The notes under the pieces: generated by a model | What the model saw: the letters and a program-made list of their open reading frames with translations, nothing else | The model's database searches: none | What the model was told of the DNA's origin: nothing | Position numbers and translations under genes: made by a program | Part shown: positions 52,211-60,690 of the stretch, piece after piece | Layout: every line of letters starts with the position of its first letter | Position numbering within the stretch: the stretch's first letter is position 1 | Assembly (NCBI GenBank): GCA_965243095.1 | Contig: OZ251530.1 | Coordinates: forward strand, 1,240,001 to 1,304,000 | Source: VXYL01 sp965243095 | GTDB taxonomy: Bacteria; Pseudomonadota; Gammaproteobacteria; Pseudomonadales; Azotimanducaceae | Length of the DNA: 64,000 nucleotides | Reading direction: 5' to 3'

Positions 52211-53185
52211 CTAATCGATTCCCGCCAGCCCCACGAAGGTGCCGTTGTTGCGGTAGGTGAGTTCGCGCATGAGCGCGGCGAAGCGGTTGCCGGAGGCGTC
52301 GCCCACGCGCACCGGGAAGCCGACCGCGTGGATGCGCACGCGCCGCTCGCCGGTTTCGTCCACGCGGTTCACCAAGTCCACCCGATCCACCACCCGCTCG
52401 ATGGAGTCGCCGCTGTAGTCGTCGCCGAACACGTAGATGCTGATCTTGCGGTCTTCGGCGTAGAACGTGTCCACCGCCCGGGTGATGCCCTCCACCGGGC
52501 TGGAGTTGGAGTACGGCTGCCAGGTTTCCATTTGGCGGACGATTTGGTCGCGGATGGTCTGCGAATCCGGTATCCAGCGCGCCGCGTATTCCGGGAACAT
52601 GTAGCCGCCCATGTCGTTCATCACTTGGATGCCTTTCACGCGCGGGTAGATCTCCAACGTCTCGCGCACCTTCCGCTGCGCCAAGCGCCACGCGAACGTC
52701 TGCATGCTGCCGGAGGTGTCGATGACGAAGATGATGTACTCGCTGTCCACGGTGATGCCGCCGATCGTGTTGGAGGCGCGCCGGAAATCGAGGCCGAGCA
52801 GGCGTTCCATCTCGTCGGTGAGGGATTGCTTGGCGCGGGCGAACAGCCGGCGCTCCTCCAGCTTCTTGTCGGCTTCCTCGCTCATGGTGCGGTGGCGGCC
52901 GAGGATGTCGTTGATTTCGCGCTCGATCTGCGCGAGGGTGGCAAGTTCGCGGCGCAACTGCTGCTGCTCGTCGCTCACTTGGCGCTTGACCACCTGCGTT
53001 TCGCCTTGGATGCGGTGCAGCGCGTCTTTCTGCTCCAGCACCAGGCCGTTCAAGTCCACCGGCTCCTCAAGGGGCACCAGTTCCACCGTTTTGACGATCA
53101 TCATGAGCAGGATGATGGCGCCGAATCCGCAGCAGATGACGTCCAGGAACGAAAGCCCGATCTCCTCGAGGCCGCGGCGCTTCAT
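52211..53185 (-). CDS. TolR/ExbD-like membrane anchor with coiled coil and vWA domain (second)
   Basis: 324 residues. One N-terminal helix, LSFLDVICCGFGAIILLMMIV (residues ~11-31), carries an Asp near its start like TolR/ExbD/MotB stator subunits. Residues ~50-125 are a coiled coil. A von Willebrand A domain follows: FVIDTSGSM (MIDAS D156-S160), VFGDDYSGDSIERVVDRVDLVN and ending GNRFAALMRELTYRNNGTFVGLAG. Predicted topology puts the vWA domain in the periplasm. The start overlaps the previous vWA gene by 4 bases (ATGA), so the two are coupled. No known named family recognised. Confidence 0.82.
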   Translation of the reverse strand: MKRRGLEEIGLSFLDVICCGFGAIILLMMIVKTVELVPLEEPVDLNGLVLEQKDALHRIQGETQVVKRQVSDEQQQLRRELATLAQIEREINDILGRHRTMSEEADKKLEERRLFARAKQSLTDEMERLLGLDFRRASNTIGGITVDSEYIIFVIDTSGSMQTFAWRLAQRKVRETLEIYPRVKGIQVMNDMGGYMFPEYAARWIPDSQTIRDQIVRQMETWQPYSNSSPVEGITRAVDTFYAEDRKISIYVFGDDYSGDSIERVVDRVDLVNRVDETGERRVRIHAVGFPVRVGDASGNRFAALMRELTYRNNGTFVGLAGID

Positions 53186-54273
53186 GGCCAATCCTCCGAG
53201 GGCGACATGTAGGTGCCGCGGGAGTTGGCGGCCAGCACCCAGTACGATGCGGACGCCATCGAATCGCCCTCCAAGGGCAGCAGGATCACGTTGAACCGCA
53301 CCTCCGGCGGCACCATCTTCGCGGCGTCCTCGAACAAGCGCTGGCGCTGCCGTGCGTTCACCGTGAGCCGTTGCGATCCACCGGCGTTTTGCGTGGGCAG
53401 GCCGTCGGTGACGAGGAACACGTTGTCCGGCAGCGGGCGCATGTCGGCGATGGCCAGCATCAGCGACTCCAAGCTGGTGCCGCCGGCGGGCACCACCTCG
53501 GCGAGGGTGTCCAAGGCGTCGGTGAGGGCGCGCGGATCCGCGCTCGGCCGCCAAGCGTCGTCGCCGAGGGGAAACCGCGCCTCCTCGGCGTAGAGGGCGA
53601 TCTGGAAGTTGCTCTCGATGGGCGCTTGGGCGGCAATCCACTCGACGATGCGCTGGGCGCGGCGCCACTTCGGCGCGTCGCGCTGGCGCTGCTCGGACAT
53701 GTTGCGGCGGCGCAGGATCTGCACGATGGTGCGGTCGAGCATGCTCGCCGAGGCGTCCAGGGCGATGAGGATGTGCGTACCGCCGACGAACAGGCCGGTG
53801 AGGTACTGCCGGTCGCCTTCGCCTTTCACCTCGCGCACTTGGAAGCCGCGCAGCGCCTCCTCCTCAGCTTGCAGGCGCTTCACCTCCTTGTCGCGCCCGG
53901 CGATGTCCGCCTTCAGCGCCTCAATGCTCTCGGTTTCCGCGACGGCGCGTTCGAGCATTTCCTCCAGCTCCTCCTGGCGCCGGTCGCGGTGGTCGACTTT
54001 CGCCAACAGTTGCTGGCTGGCCGCGCCCACGCGCCGGCGTGCGTCCTCCAGCCGCTCGCGCAATTCGACGAGATTCTCCTCGCCCTGTTCGATGAGGTAG
54101 TCCAGCTTGCGCGATTCGGAGAGCAACTCGCGGTCCTGCGCCGTGGCGTCCTGTTCGCTGCGGTGGTGGATGATGAGGAAGATCAGCACCACCGCGCCGA
54201 AGCCGCAGGACATCACGTCCAGGAACGACAGCGAGAAAACGGAGAGCCGCCGCCGGCCAGCACGTCGCGCCAC
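53182..54273 (-). CDS. TolR/ExbD-like membrane anchor with coiled coil and vWA domain (first)
   Basis: 363 residues. The N-terminus VARRAGRRRLSVFSLSFLDVMSCGF begins with a basic patch and a single helix (residues ~14-36) with Asp19, matching the SFLDV.-CGFGA pattern of the next gene. A long coiled coil (50-145) precedes a vWA domain with the MIDAS ALDASASM (D173-S177) and PDNVFLVTDGLP. GTG start with AGGAAA upstream. Paired with the second vWA gene (ATGA overlap) and following the actin-like gene by 26 bases. Confidence 0.82.
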   Translation of the reverse strand: MARRAGRRRLSVFSLSFLDVMSCGFGAVVLIFLIIHHRSEQDATAQDRELLSESRKLDYLIEQGEENLVELRERLEDARRRVGAASQQLLAKVDHRDRRQEELEEMLERAVAETESIEALKADIAGRDKEVKRLQAEEEALRGFQVREVKGEGDRQYLTGLFVGGTHILIALDASASMLDRTIVQILRRRNMSEQRQRDAPKWRRAQRIVEWIAAQAPIESNFQIALYAEEARFPLGDDAWRPSADPRALTDALDTLAEVVPAGGTSLESLMLAIADMRPLPDNVFLVTDGLPTQNAGGSQRLTVNARQRQRLFEDAAKMVPPEVRFNVILLPLEGDSMASASYWVLAANSRGTYMSPSEDWP

Positions 54274-54299
54274 GATGCGTTTCCTGCCGCCAGCCGCCG

Positions 54300-55601
54300 C
54301 TACGCGGATTTCGCCGCGCCGCCATCCAGCACGGCGACGAACTGGAACTCCGCGCCGCCGCAGCGCACCACGTCGCCGGCGTTGGCGGCTTGCTCGAACT
54401 CGATGGCCTCGCCGTTCAAGAGCACATCCGCGGCGGTGGGCACCACCGAGTAGCCGGCGGCGTGGCGTTTCACGCGAAAGCCGCCGGCGCCGGCGGAAGC
54501 CGGATGCTCGTCGGCGCGAAGTTCGTCGTCGAGGGGCGATGCCACCCCGCCGCACAAGAGGTGCGTGGCCGCCCGACCGCTTGCCGGTGTTGCGGCGTCC
54601 GTCGTGGCGCGCGCCGGCAGCGACGTGACGAGGCGCACGCCAGAATCCCCGGCCAAGCGTTCCGCATGGGGTGCCAGCGCTCGGGGCAACACGTCCTTCG
54701 GCAGCGGCAGCACGCGGTGCCCGGCGGCTTCCAGATGCGCCGCCAAGCCCGGCGGGCGTTGCGCGCGATGCGTCAGCAGCAACACGCCCGGCTCGCCGAT
54801 GGCGCGCGCCAAGACGCCGTAGCGCTGCTCGGCTTTTTCCGCGAAGGCGCGGCGGGCGATGGTGATGTTGCGGGCGATGTCGCCGTGGCGGATGGCGATG
54901 GCGAACTCGGCCGCTTCCTGCTCCACGCCGGCGCGAACCTGGTCGCACACTTGCTGTTCGGTCTCGGCCACGCGCAGCGGGTCGAAGCGCGTGCTTTCCA
55001 CGAAGCGATCCGCCACCGCGTCGATCCAGCCTTCGGTGAGCGCAGCGAGGCCGGCGGCGGGCACCTCGTCCACGGTGCCGCGGCGGATGCGCGTTGCGCC
55101 ATCTTCGCCTTGCGTCGGCGCCAGCGTGGTGACGGTGGCGCGATGCAGGCCCAAATCCACCAATCGGCACGCGCCCGAGAGGGGAGTGGAACTCGCCGCC
55201 GCCACCGCCGCGTCGACGAAGGCCGTCACCGCGAATCCCGCTTCGGCGGCGATGCCAAGCAGCAGCGACAACTGCGCGGAAGTGGCCGTCGGCGGCACCG
55301 CCACCACCACTTGCGCGGCGCCGTCCCCGGCCGGCAACGTGCGGCGCAACTCCTGCAACTGCAAATACACCAAGTCCGCCTGATTGGCCACGCTGGCGCC
55401 TTTCGGCGTGACCGGATCCGCGTTCAGCCGATGCCAGAACTCGTTGTGCGTCTGCCGCGGATGCAAGCGCGAACGCGCCAGCGCCTCCTCCCCGAACAAC
55501 ACCTCGCGCCCGTCCACCAGCGCGACCCCCGGTTGCGAGCCAAGCACCTCGCCGCCCCGCAGCAGCGCTACTTCCGCATCGTGTGCGTCCAAGATGATCA
55601 C
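54300..55601 (-). CDS. Actin/Hsp70-like ATPase with C-terminal FHA-like segment
   Basis: 433 residues. The N-terminus MIILDAHDAEVALLRGGEVL resembles the first phosphate-binding loop of ASKHA proteins. Central parts (VVVAVPPTATSAQLSLLLGIAAEAGFAVTAFVDAAVAAAS; CRLVDLGLHRATVTTL) match the Hsp70/actin-like core with a DLG second loop. The C-terminal ~70 residues (VLLNGEAIEFEQAANAGDVVRCGGAEFQFVAVL) look like an FHA beta-sandwich. Cytoplasmic. Position upstream of the vWA pair suggests it controls the assembly. Specific family not recognised. Confidence 0.7.
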   Translation of the reverse strand: MIILDAHDAEVALLRGGEVLGSQPGVALVDGREVLFGEEALARSRLHPRQTHNEFWHRLNADPVTPKGASVANQADLVYLQLQELRRTLPAGDGAAQVVVAVPPTATSAQLSLLLGIAAEAGFAVTAFVDAAVAAASSTPLSGACRLVDLGLHRATVTTLAPTQGEDGATRIRRGTVDEVPAAGLAALTEGWIDAVADRFVESTRFDPLRVAETEQQVCDQVRAGVEQEAAEFAIAIRHGDIARNITIARRAFAEKAEQRYGVLARAIGEPGVLLLTHRAQRPPGLAAHLEAAGHRVLPLPKDVLPRALAPHAERLAGDSGVRLVTSLPARATTDAATPASGRAATHLLCGGVASPLDDELRADEHPASAGAGGFRVKRHAAGYSVVPTAADVLLNGEAIEFEQAANAGDVVRCGGAEFQFVAVLDGGAAKSA

Positions 55602-55709
55602 CGCGCCAACCTTCCGCTCGTCATCGCCTTATGAATGGAGCGCAGTTTGCCACAGGCGCCGCGCAACGGCGGTGGTACAGTGAGCGCCGCCCGCTGCGAG
55701 GAAGAACCT

Positions 55710-56099
55710 ATGGGCCTCACGAACGCAAGAATCGAACTGCGCAACCCTAGGCGCCCCGAACTAGGCGCGGTGGAGATGGAAGCCTTGGCGGACACGGGCG
55801 CGCTGCATGTCTGCATCCCCGCCCATGTGCAAACGCGGTTGCAGCTCGACGCCGCCATGGAGAAAGAGGTGACGCTGGCGGACAGCAGCCGGCAACTCGT
55901 TCCCTATGTCGGCCCCATCGAGTTGCGCTATTTGAACCGGGTGGGCTTTGTCGGTGCCTTGGTCATGGGCGACAGGCCGCTGCTCGGCGCGATAGCGATG
56001 GAGGACATGGACTTGGTGGTGGTGCCGAAGACGCAGCAAGTCATCGTCAACCCAGCAAGCCCGGACATCGCAACGTCCATCGCCATGCGGGCGGGTTGA
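55710..56099 (+). CDS. Retropepsin-like clan AA aspartic protease
   Basis: 129 residues. Active-site motif ALADTGALHVCIPAHV (D-T-G) followed by VGPIELRYLNR and GAIAMEDMDLVV, typical of small bacterial retroviral-like proteases that dimerise. The ATG at 55710 has GAGGAAG. It is the only plus-strand gene within the 50636-56914 minus-strand cluster, converging with the channel gene at 56111. Function of this class in bacteria is mostly unknown. Confidence 0.8.
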   Translation: MGLTNARIELRNPRRPELGAVEMEALADTGALHVCIPAHVQTRLQLDAAMEKEVTLADSSRQLVPYVGPIELRYLNRVGFVGALVMGDRPLLGAIAMEDMDLVVVPKTQQVIVNPASPDIATSIAMRAG

Positions 56100-56110
56100 A
56101 ATCCAAAGCC

Positions 56111-56914
56111 CTACGCCGAGCGCACCTGCATGTGGCGGATGAGGGCGTCGTCGCAGTAGTGTTCGGTGTCCAGCACTAGGCGTTCCTGCACCAGTTGCAG
56201 TTGGTGCATCAGGAACATCACGAAAATGCTGATGATCAAGGCGACGAACGTGGAGTTGAACGCCACGCCCAAGTTGCTGGTGACGCCGGCGATGTTGCCT
56301 TCCACGGCTTCGTGGGCTTGCCCCAAGGCGCCGCTAATGCCGCGCACCGTGCCGATGAAGCCGATGGACGGGATCGCCCAAGCGATGAAACGCACCATGG
56401 CAAGCTCGCTGTCGAGCCGGTCCGACTCGGCCTCGCACACGGCGCGCACGGCGTTGGAGACATCCTGCACGTTGCGCGTCGAGGCGAACCGCTGCAAGGC
56501 GGCGAGCAGCGCCCGCGGCAACAGGTTGGCGCGCGTCGCCTCCGGCAGCGCCTGCAGCGGCCGCGAGTATTCGCGCGTGTCCTCGGGCAGCACGCTGATA
56601 CCGTCCACCACCTCCACGAAGCGCTCGCCGAGCATCCGCCGTTCCCGCGCGCAGTGCCGCGCCTTCATGCCCATGATCGCCATCGCCCACAACGCCAGGA
56701 TGAAGCAGGACTCCTGCTCGTAATCGCGCAGCACCACGTAGAGGGAGCGCTCCGGCACGAACGTCTCGCCGGCCGCGACCTGCTCCGCCTGTTTCGCGAG
56801 CAAAGCGTCCGCGTTCGGCCGCACCACCGTGGCGTACACCAAATGCACCACGATGATCGCCACCACCAAGGCGATGGCTTGGTAAACGAAGTCGAACGGC
56901 AAGGTTCTGCGCAT
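56111..56914 (-). CDS. TolQ/ExbB/MotA-like proton channel subunit
   Basis: 267 residues with the ExbB/TolQ plan: first helix FVYQAIALVVAIIVVHLVYA (residues ~10-29), second hydrophobic helix near FILALWAMAIMGM, a long cytoplasmic loop, and two C-terminal helices including FIAWAIPSIGFIGTVRGISGALGQA and NSTFVALIISIFVMFLM. The 'IPSIGFIGTVxGI..A' stretch is the family hallmark. Such proteins form a 5:2 channel with TolR/ExbD/MotB, and two TolR-like genes lie downstream. The ATG at 56914 is chosen; the open frame starts earlier with no ribosome-binding site. Confidence 0.85.
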   Translation of the reverse strand: MRRTLPFDFVYQAIALVVAIIVVHLVYATVVRPNADALLAKQAEQVAAGETFVPERSLYVVLRDYEQESCFILALWAMAIMGMKARHCARERRMLGERFVEVVDGISVLPEDTREYSRPLQALPEATRANLLPRALLAALQRFASTRNVQDVSNAVRAVCEAESDRLDSELAMVRFIAWAIPSIGFIGTVRGISGALGQAHEAVEGNIAGVTSNLGVAFNSTFVALIISIFVMFLMHQLQLVQERLVLDTEHYCDDALIRHMQVRSA

Positions 56915-56991
56915 GGCGTGGCGTGTTGTTGGCTGATCGGCTTTGCCCAAGCGGGCGCGTGGTTTGAGATTACCACGCATGCACATCGCCC

Positions 56992-58766
56992 ATGACGAAC
57001 GCCCGGGTGTGCGACTTCTGGTGGGGCGTGCTGTGGCAAGCGTCTTGGGCGTCGCCTTCCCACACCATCGCCATCACGCCGGAGGAGCGACGGACCACGA
57101 TAGCGCTCGATGCAGCTGCGATGGACCGCGATCTCGTTCTGGAAGCCCGTTCGGGACGCGGCATCCGCTTCGCAGGCGCTGATCGCCCGCGACGGCGATG
57201 GCTGGGTGGCGCTGGCGAGTTTCCGCCCCGAGCTGCGGTGCGCATCCGCCGAAACGGAAGGCCGCAACGTCAAGATCGTCGTCGACTGCTCCGCATCGAT
57301 GGGCGGCGACTCCATCGCGCAGGTGCGCATCGCGGGCGAGCGCATCTTGGAGAGCTTGGGGCCGAACGACCGGTTCGACATCGTCGCGTTCAGCAGTAGC
57401 CAGCGCGTGCTGTTCCGCCGCGAGACGCCGGCGATGGCCGACAACGTGGCGCGGGCGTTGCGCTTCGTGTGCGAGCTCGACGCCAATCTCGGCGGCACCG
57501 AGATCGAACAAGCGCTGGCGGTCGCGTACAAGATCGGCGGCGGAGGCGAGATGCGGCGCAATGTGCTGCTGATCACCGACGGCGAGGTGTGGAACGCCGC
57601 CGGCGCGATTGGGGATGTGCGCGCTTCCGGCCATCGCATCTTCACGGTGGGGGTCGGCAGCGCTGTCGCCGAGCCGTTCGTTCGCGCCCTCGCCGAGACG
57701 ACCGGCGGCGCGTGCGAACTGGTCGCGCCGCGGGCCGACATGGGCGAGCGAATTCACCGCCACTTCCAGCGCATCGGCACCACGCCGGTGCGAGCGGCGC
57801 GTCTGCGCTGGCCGGCGCCAGTGCGGAATGTGGTGCCAGACCCGCTCCCGTCGCCTTTCCCCGATGACACCATACACGTGTTCGGATCGTTCACGGAGCG
57901 CCCGCACGGGCCTGTCGTGCTTGAGCTGGAGCTGGCCGACGGGCGCACCCTCCATCAGTGGATGGAACTCGACGCGACCCCGGCTGAGGACGCCGCCGCC
58001 GCGGCCCAATCCGACTTGGCGCGTCTGGGCGCAGCACGGCGTCTGGTCACCATGGACGACCAGCGCAGGCCACGGCGCTCGCCATCCGCTATCAGCTCAT
58101 GAGCGAGTGGACCAACTACCTGGTGGTTCACGTTCGGGACGCGGCCGACAAGGCGGACGGGCTGCCGACCTGGTCAAGGTGCCGCAGGTGCTGGCCGCCG
58201 GCTGGCACGGGATCGGCACCGTGTACGACCGGGCGGCGAGCAGCCCGGTGTGTTCCCTTGCCTCGGTGCGGAGCGAAGTATCGGACTCCCGGTCGGCACC
58301 GGTGCAGGCCCTTCGGCCAGTCGAGGCGCGACCAGTTGCATCGGAGGAAGACGACCGACTGGCTGCCACGGACGAGATCATCGCCAAGTTGAACGAATGG
58401 CCGATGCCGCCGCTGCCGGCGTTCGACGACGTGGTCGCTTGGCTCACGGATGAGATCCGCGATGGCTTCGCGGCCTTGGTGGACAGCGGCATGAATGCGG
58501 ATTCGCTGGTGATCGTGTTTCTCCACCTGCTATCCCAGGCCGAGGCCGGGGGAGCGCTCGACCGCGAAGCGCGCCGCTACATACTCGCCGCATGGAAGAA
58601 GCTCTCGCCGGACGCGGACACGGTGGCCGCCGTGCGGCAGGTCGGGCTGCGCTGGGCCGCCGGCCTTTCCGCAGCGCGCGGCGCGGCGACGCGCAAATCG
58701 GCCTTGACATGGCTCCTGGCGTGCGAGACCTGGCGCGAAGTGATCTCGTCCACCAGCTTCTGGGCG
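56992..58766 (+). pseudogene. Decayed von Willebrand A (VIT/inter-alpha-trypsin-like) protein, three frameshifts
   Basis: Similarity walks through three frames. Frame one has SPSHTIAITPEERRTTIALD and DRDLVLEARSG. Near 57150 it shifts to ASASQALIARDGDGWVALAS and the vWA core with MIDAS VVDCSASMGG and LITDGEVWN. Near 58070 a second shift gives ALAIRYQLMSEWTNYLVV, and near 58180 a third gives VKVPQVLAAGWHG and a C-terminal half. The 3' end merges into palindromic repeat copy C at 58761. The N-terminal VIT segment is truncated. A longer continuous ORF survives from 57110 to 58102, but the protein as a whole is broken. Confidence 0.75.
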
Positions 58767-58803
58767 TCCCCGCCTGCATGCGGGCCAGACGCCCGCGCTC
58801 CCA
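58761..58803 (+). repeat. Dispersed palindromic repeat, copy C
   Basis: Third copy of the near-palindromic element, here within the decayed 3' part of the vWA pseudogene. It matches copies A (37803, inverted) and B (52148) along its whole length with a few substitutions. Confidence 0.78.
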
Positions 58804-58990
58804 GCCTGTGCCACCAAGTGAAGGCCCAACGAGCCGCCCTCAGCATGCGATTTGGCGTACACTACAGCGTGTTACGCATTGTCGGAGTCATCCATGGAGA
58901 CGACCGTCAAGGTGTCGCGCCCACGCCTTGGGGGCCCGCGCGGCCGAGCATCCGCCGCCGTAGTACGGGCACACGAAGTAGGAGGTATAG

Positions 58991-59401
58991 ATGAACAAGC
59001 AGCAGGACTTCGCCGACGCCAAGGAGCGGCACTGGAGCGATGCGGAGGTGCTCTTCGCCAATGGCCGCTTGGCCAATGCGGATCACCTGTACGGCTTCAG
59101 CGCGGAGTGCGGGTTGAAGTTCGTCTTGCAACGGCTCGGAGTGCTGCCGCCCGGTCGGCCGCCGCCCAAGTACCGCAAGCATGGGAACGATATCTGGCGG
59201 CTGTTCCAAGACGCCGTCCGCGGCCGCGATGGCGCCCGGTATCTGCGGCACCTGCCGGAGGGTGAGCCGTTCGCGGACTGGCATGTGAACGACCGGTACG
59301 CACACCGGCGCGAATTCCGCCAAAATACGGTTGCCCTGCATCGTGAAGCCGCCCTCACCGTTGGCCGAATGGCGGCACTGGCCATACATGACGACGCATG
59401 A
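58991..59401 (+). CDS. HEPN-like small protein
   Basis: 136 residues, mostly helical. The run KERHWSDAEVLFANGRLANADHLYGFSAECGLKFVLQRLG (residues ~11-50) matches HEPN-type four-helix proteins, where such a start is common. A later segment NDRYAHRREFRQN may supply the RxxxH-type catalytic pair, but a canonical R-x4-6-H is not fully clear. ATG has a strong AGGAGG. First gene of a three-gene cassette; its stop overlaps the ParA-like start (ATGA at 59398-59401). Confidence 0.7.
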   Translation: MNKQQDFADAKERHWSDAEVLFANGRLANADHLYGFSAECGLKFVLQRLGVLPPGRPPPKYRKHGNDIWRLFQDAVRGRDGARYLRHLPEGEPFADWHVNDRYAHRREFRQNTVALHREAALTVGRMAALAIHDDA

Positions 59402-60690
59402 ACGACCACTTCGTCCCCTTCGACACCGTTCGCGCTCGCGTGACCGACACGCTTGGCGCCGTTGCTGCGCCGAGTAGGCTCCCGCCTCTCTACCTCGTGA
59501 GAAACCTGCGTGGGCGGGTTCGCATCTCCGTGTGCGAGTCCGTGGAGGAAGACGAGGCGAGTCGCGCCGCGTTGAGCGAGCTGGCCGGCAAGCTGGCCGA
59601 CGCCTTGGGGCCGCACGGCTATCCGCCGGATGAGGCCGTGTTGTTTGTCGACGAGGCGATGCTTGGCACGCTCCAAGACGCCGCCAAGCCCGTGGACGGC
59701 GTGCCGCAAGCGTTTTGGATCGATCGCTTGGTGACCGGCGGCGACTGGTGGACGGTTGATGCGGCGGAAACGCAGAGCTCGCCGCAACGCTACACGCTGT
59801 ACTCCATAAAGGGCGGTGTGGGCCGCACTACCACAGCGGCTGTTCTCGCCGCCTCCTTGGCCGAACGTGGCGAGCGTGTGCTGGTCGTGGACATGGACTT
59901 GGAGTCGCCGGGTCTGTCGTCGGCGGTGTTGGACGAAACTACGCATCCCCAATTCGGCGTATCGGACTGGTTCGTGGAGGACTTGGTTGGCCAGGGCGAG
60001 GCTGTGATCGAGCGGATGGCAACGCAGCCACCGTGGCCAAGGGACTTCGAAGGTGATGTGTGGGTGGTGCCGGCCCACGGCAAGGAACCTGGGGAATACT
60101 TGGCCAAGCTGGGGCGGGTGTATATGGGAACGCCCGACAGGTCTTGGGTGGAACGCCTTGGTGTTCTCGTCAGTCGTCTCGAGCAGCGCTACGAACCCAC
60201 GGTCGTGCTGTTGGAGTCTCGAAGCGGCCTGCATGACATTGGTGCATCGACCGTGACCGGCTTGAACGCGCAAGTTCTGTTGTTCGCCACGGATTCGGAG
60301 AGCAACTGGACGGACTACGGCATCTTGTTCCAGCATTGGCGCGAACAGGGCTTGGCGGCGGATATTCGAGACGGCATCTCCATCATCTCTGCCTTGACGC
60401 CCGTAGAGGACGATGTCTATCTGCCGCGCTTTAGAGAACGCGCATGGGAACTGTTTCGGCGGCATCTATACGACGAAGTAGGGTGCGAGAGCGGTGCCTC
60501 CAAGGCGTTCGCCTTTGACCTTGACGACGAAGGCGCTCCCCATCACGCGTTGCCCATCTATTGGAACCGCGGTTTTGCGGCCGGCACGTCGTTGCGGACG
60601 CTTACGGAAGCGCCAATTCGCTTGGCGTACACTCACTTCCTCGAGCGGTTCGCGCAGCTAGCGAAGCCCAATCAAGCCGAGTGGCCGTGA
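59398..60690 (+). CDS. ParA/MinD-type ATPase with KGGVGR Walker A variant
   Basis: 430 residues. The N-terminal ~120 residues (DTVRARVTDTLGAV, YLVRNLRGRVRISVCESVEED) are of unknown function. The ATPase domain begins SIKGGVGRTTTAAVLAASLAERGERVLVVDMDLESPGLS: a deviant Walker A at residues 138-144 in which the P-loop Lys is replaced by Arg (KGGVGRT not KGGVGKT), while the signature first Lys and the downstream DMDLESPG are intact. NCBI recognises this as a KGGVGR-variant ATPase family. Overlaps the HEPN gene upstream and the P-loop ATPase downstream (GTGA at 60687-60690), giving strong coupling. Confidence 0.87.
   Translation: MNDHFVPFDTVRARVTDTLGAVAAPSRLPPLYLVRNLRGRVRISVCESVEEDEASRAALSELAGKLADALGPHGYPPDEAVLFVDEAMLGTLQDAAKPVDGVPQAFWIDRLVTGGDWWTVDAAETQSSPQRYTLYSIKGGVGRTTTAAVLAASLAERGERVLVVDMDLESPGLSSAVLDETTHPQFGVSDWFVEDLVGQGEAVIERMATQPPWPRDFEGDVWVVPAHGKEPGEYLAKLGRVYMGTPDRSWVERLGVLVSRLEQRYEPTVVLLESRSGLHDIGASTVTGLNAQVLLFATDSESNWTDYGILFQHWREQGLAADIRDGISIISALTPVEDDVYLPRFRERAWELFRRHLYDEVGCESGASKAFAFDLDDEGAPHHALPIYWNRGFAAGTSLRTLTEAPIRLAYTHFLERFAQLAKPNQAEWP

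Noticed and set aside
58894..58990. Small ORF beginning METTVKVSRPRLGG just before the HEPN-like gene
   Set aside because: An AbrB-type antitoxin start was considered, but the frame continues into the HEPN gene out of frame and no DNA-binding motif follows.
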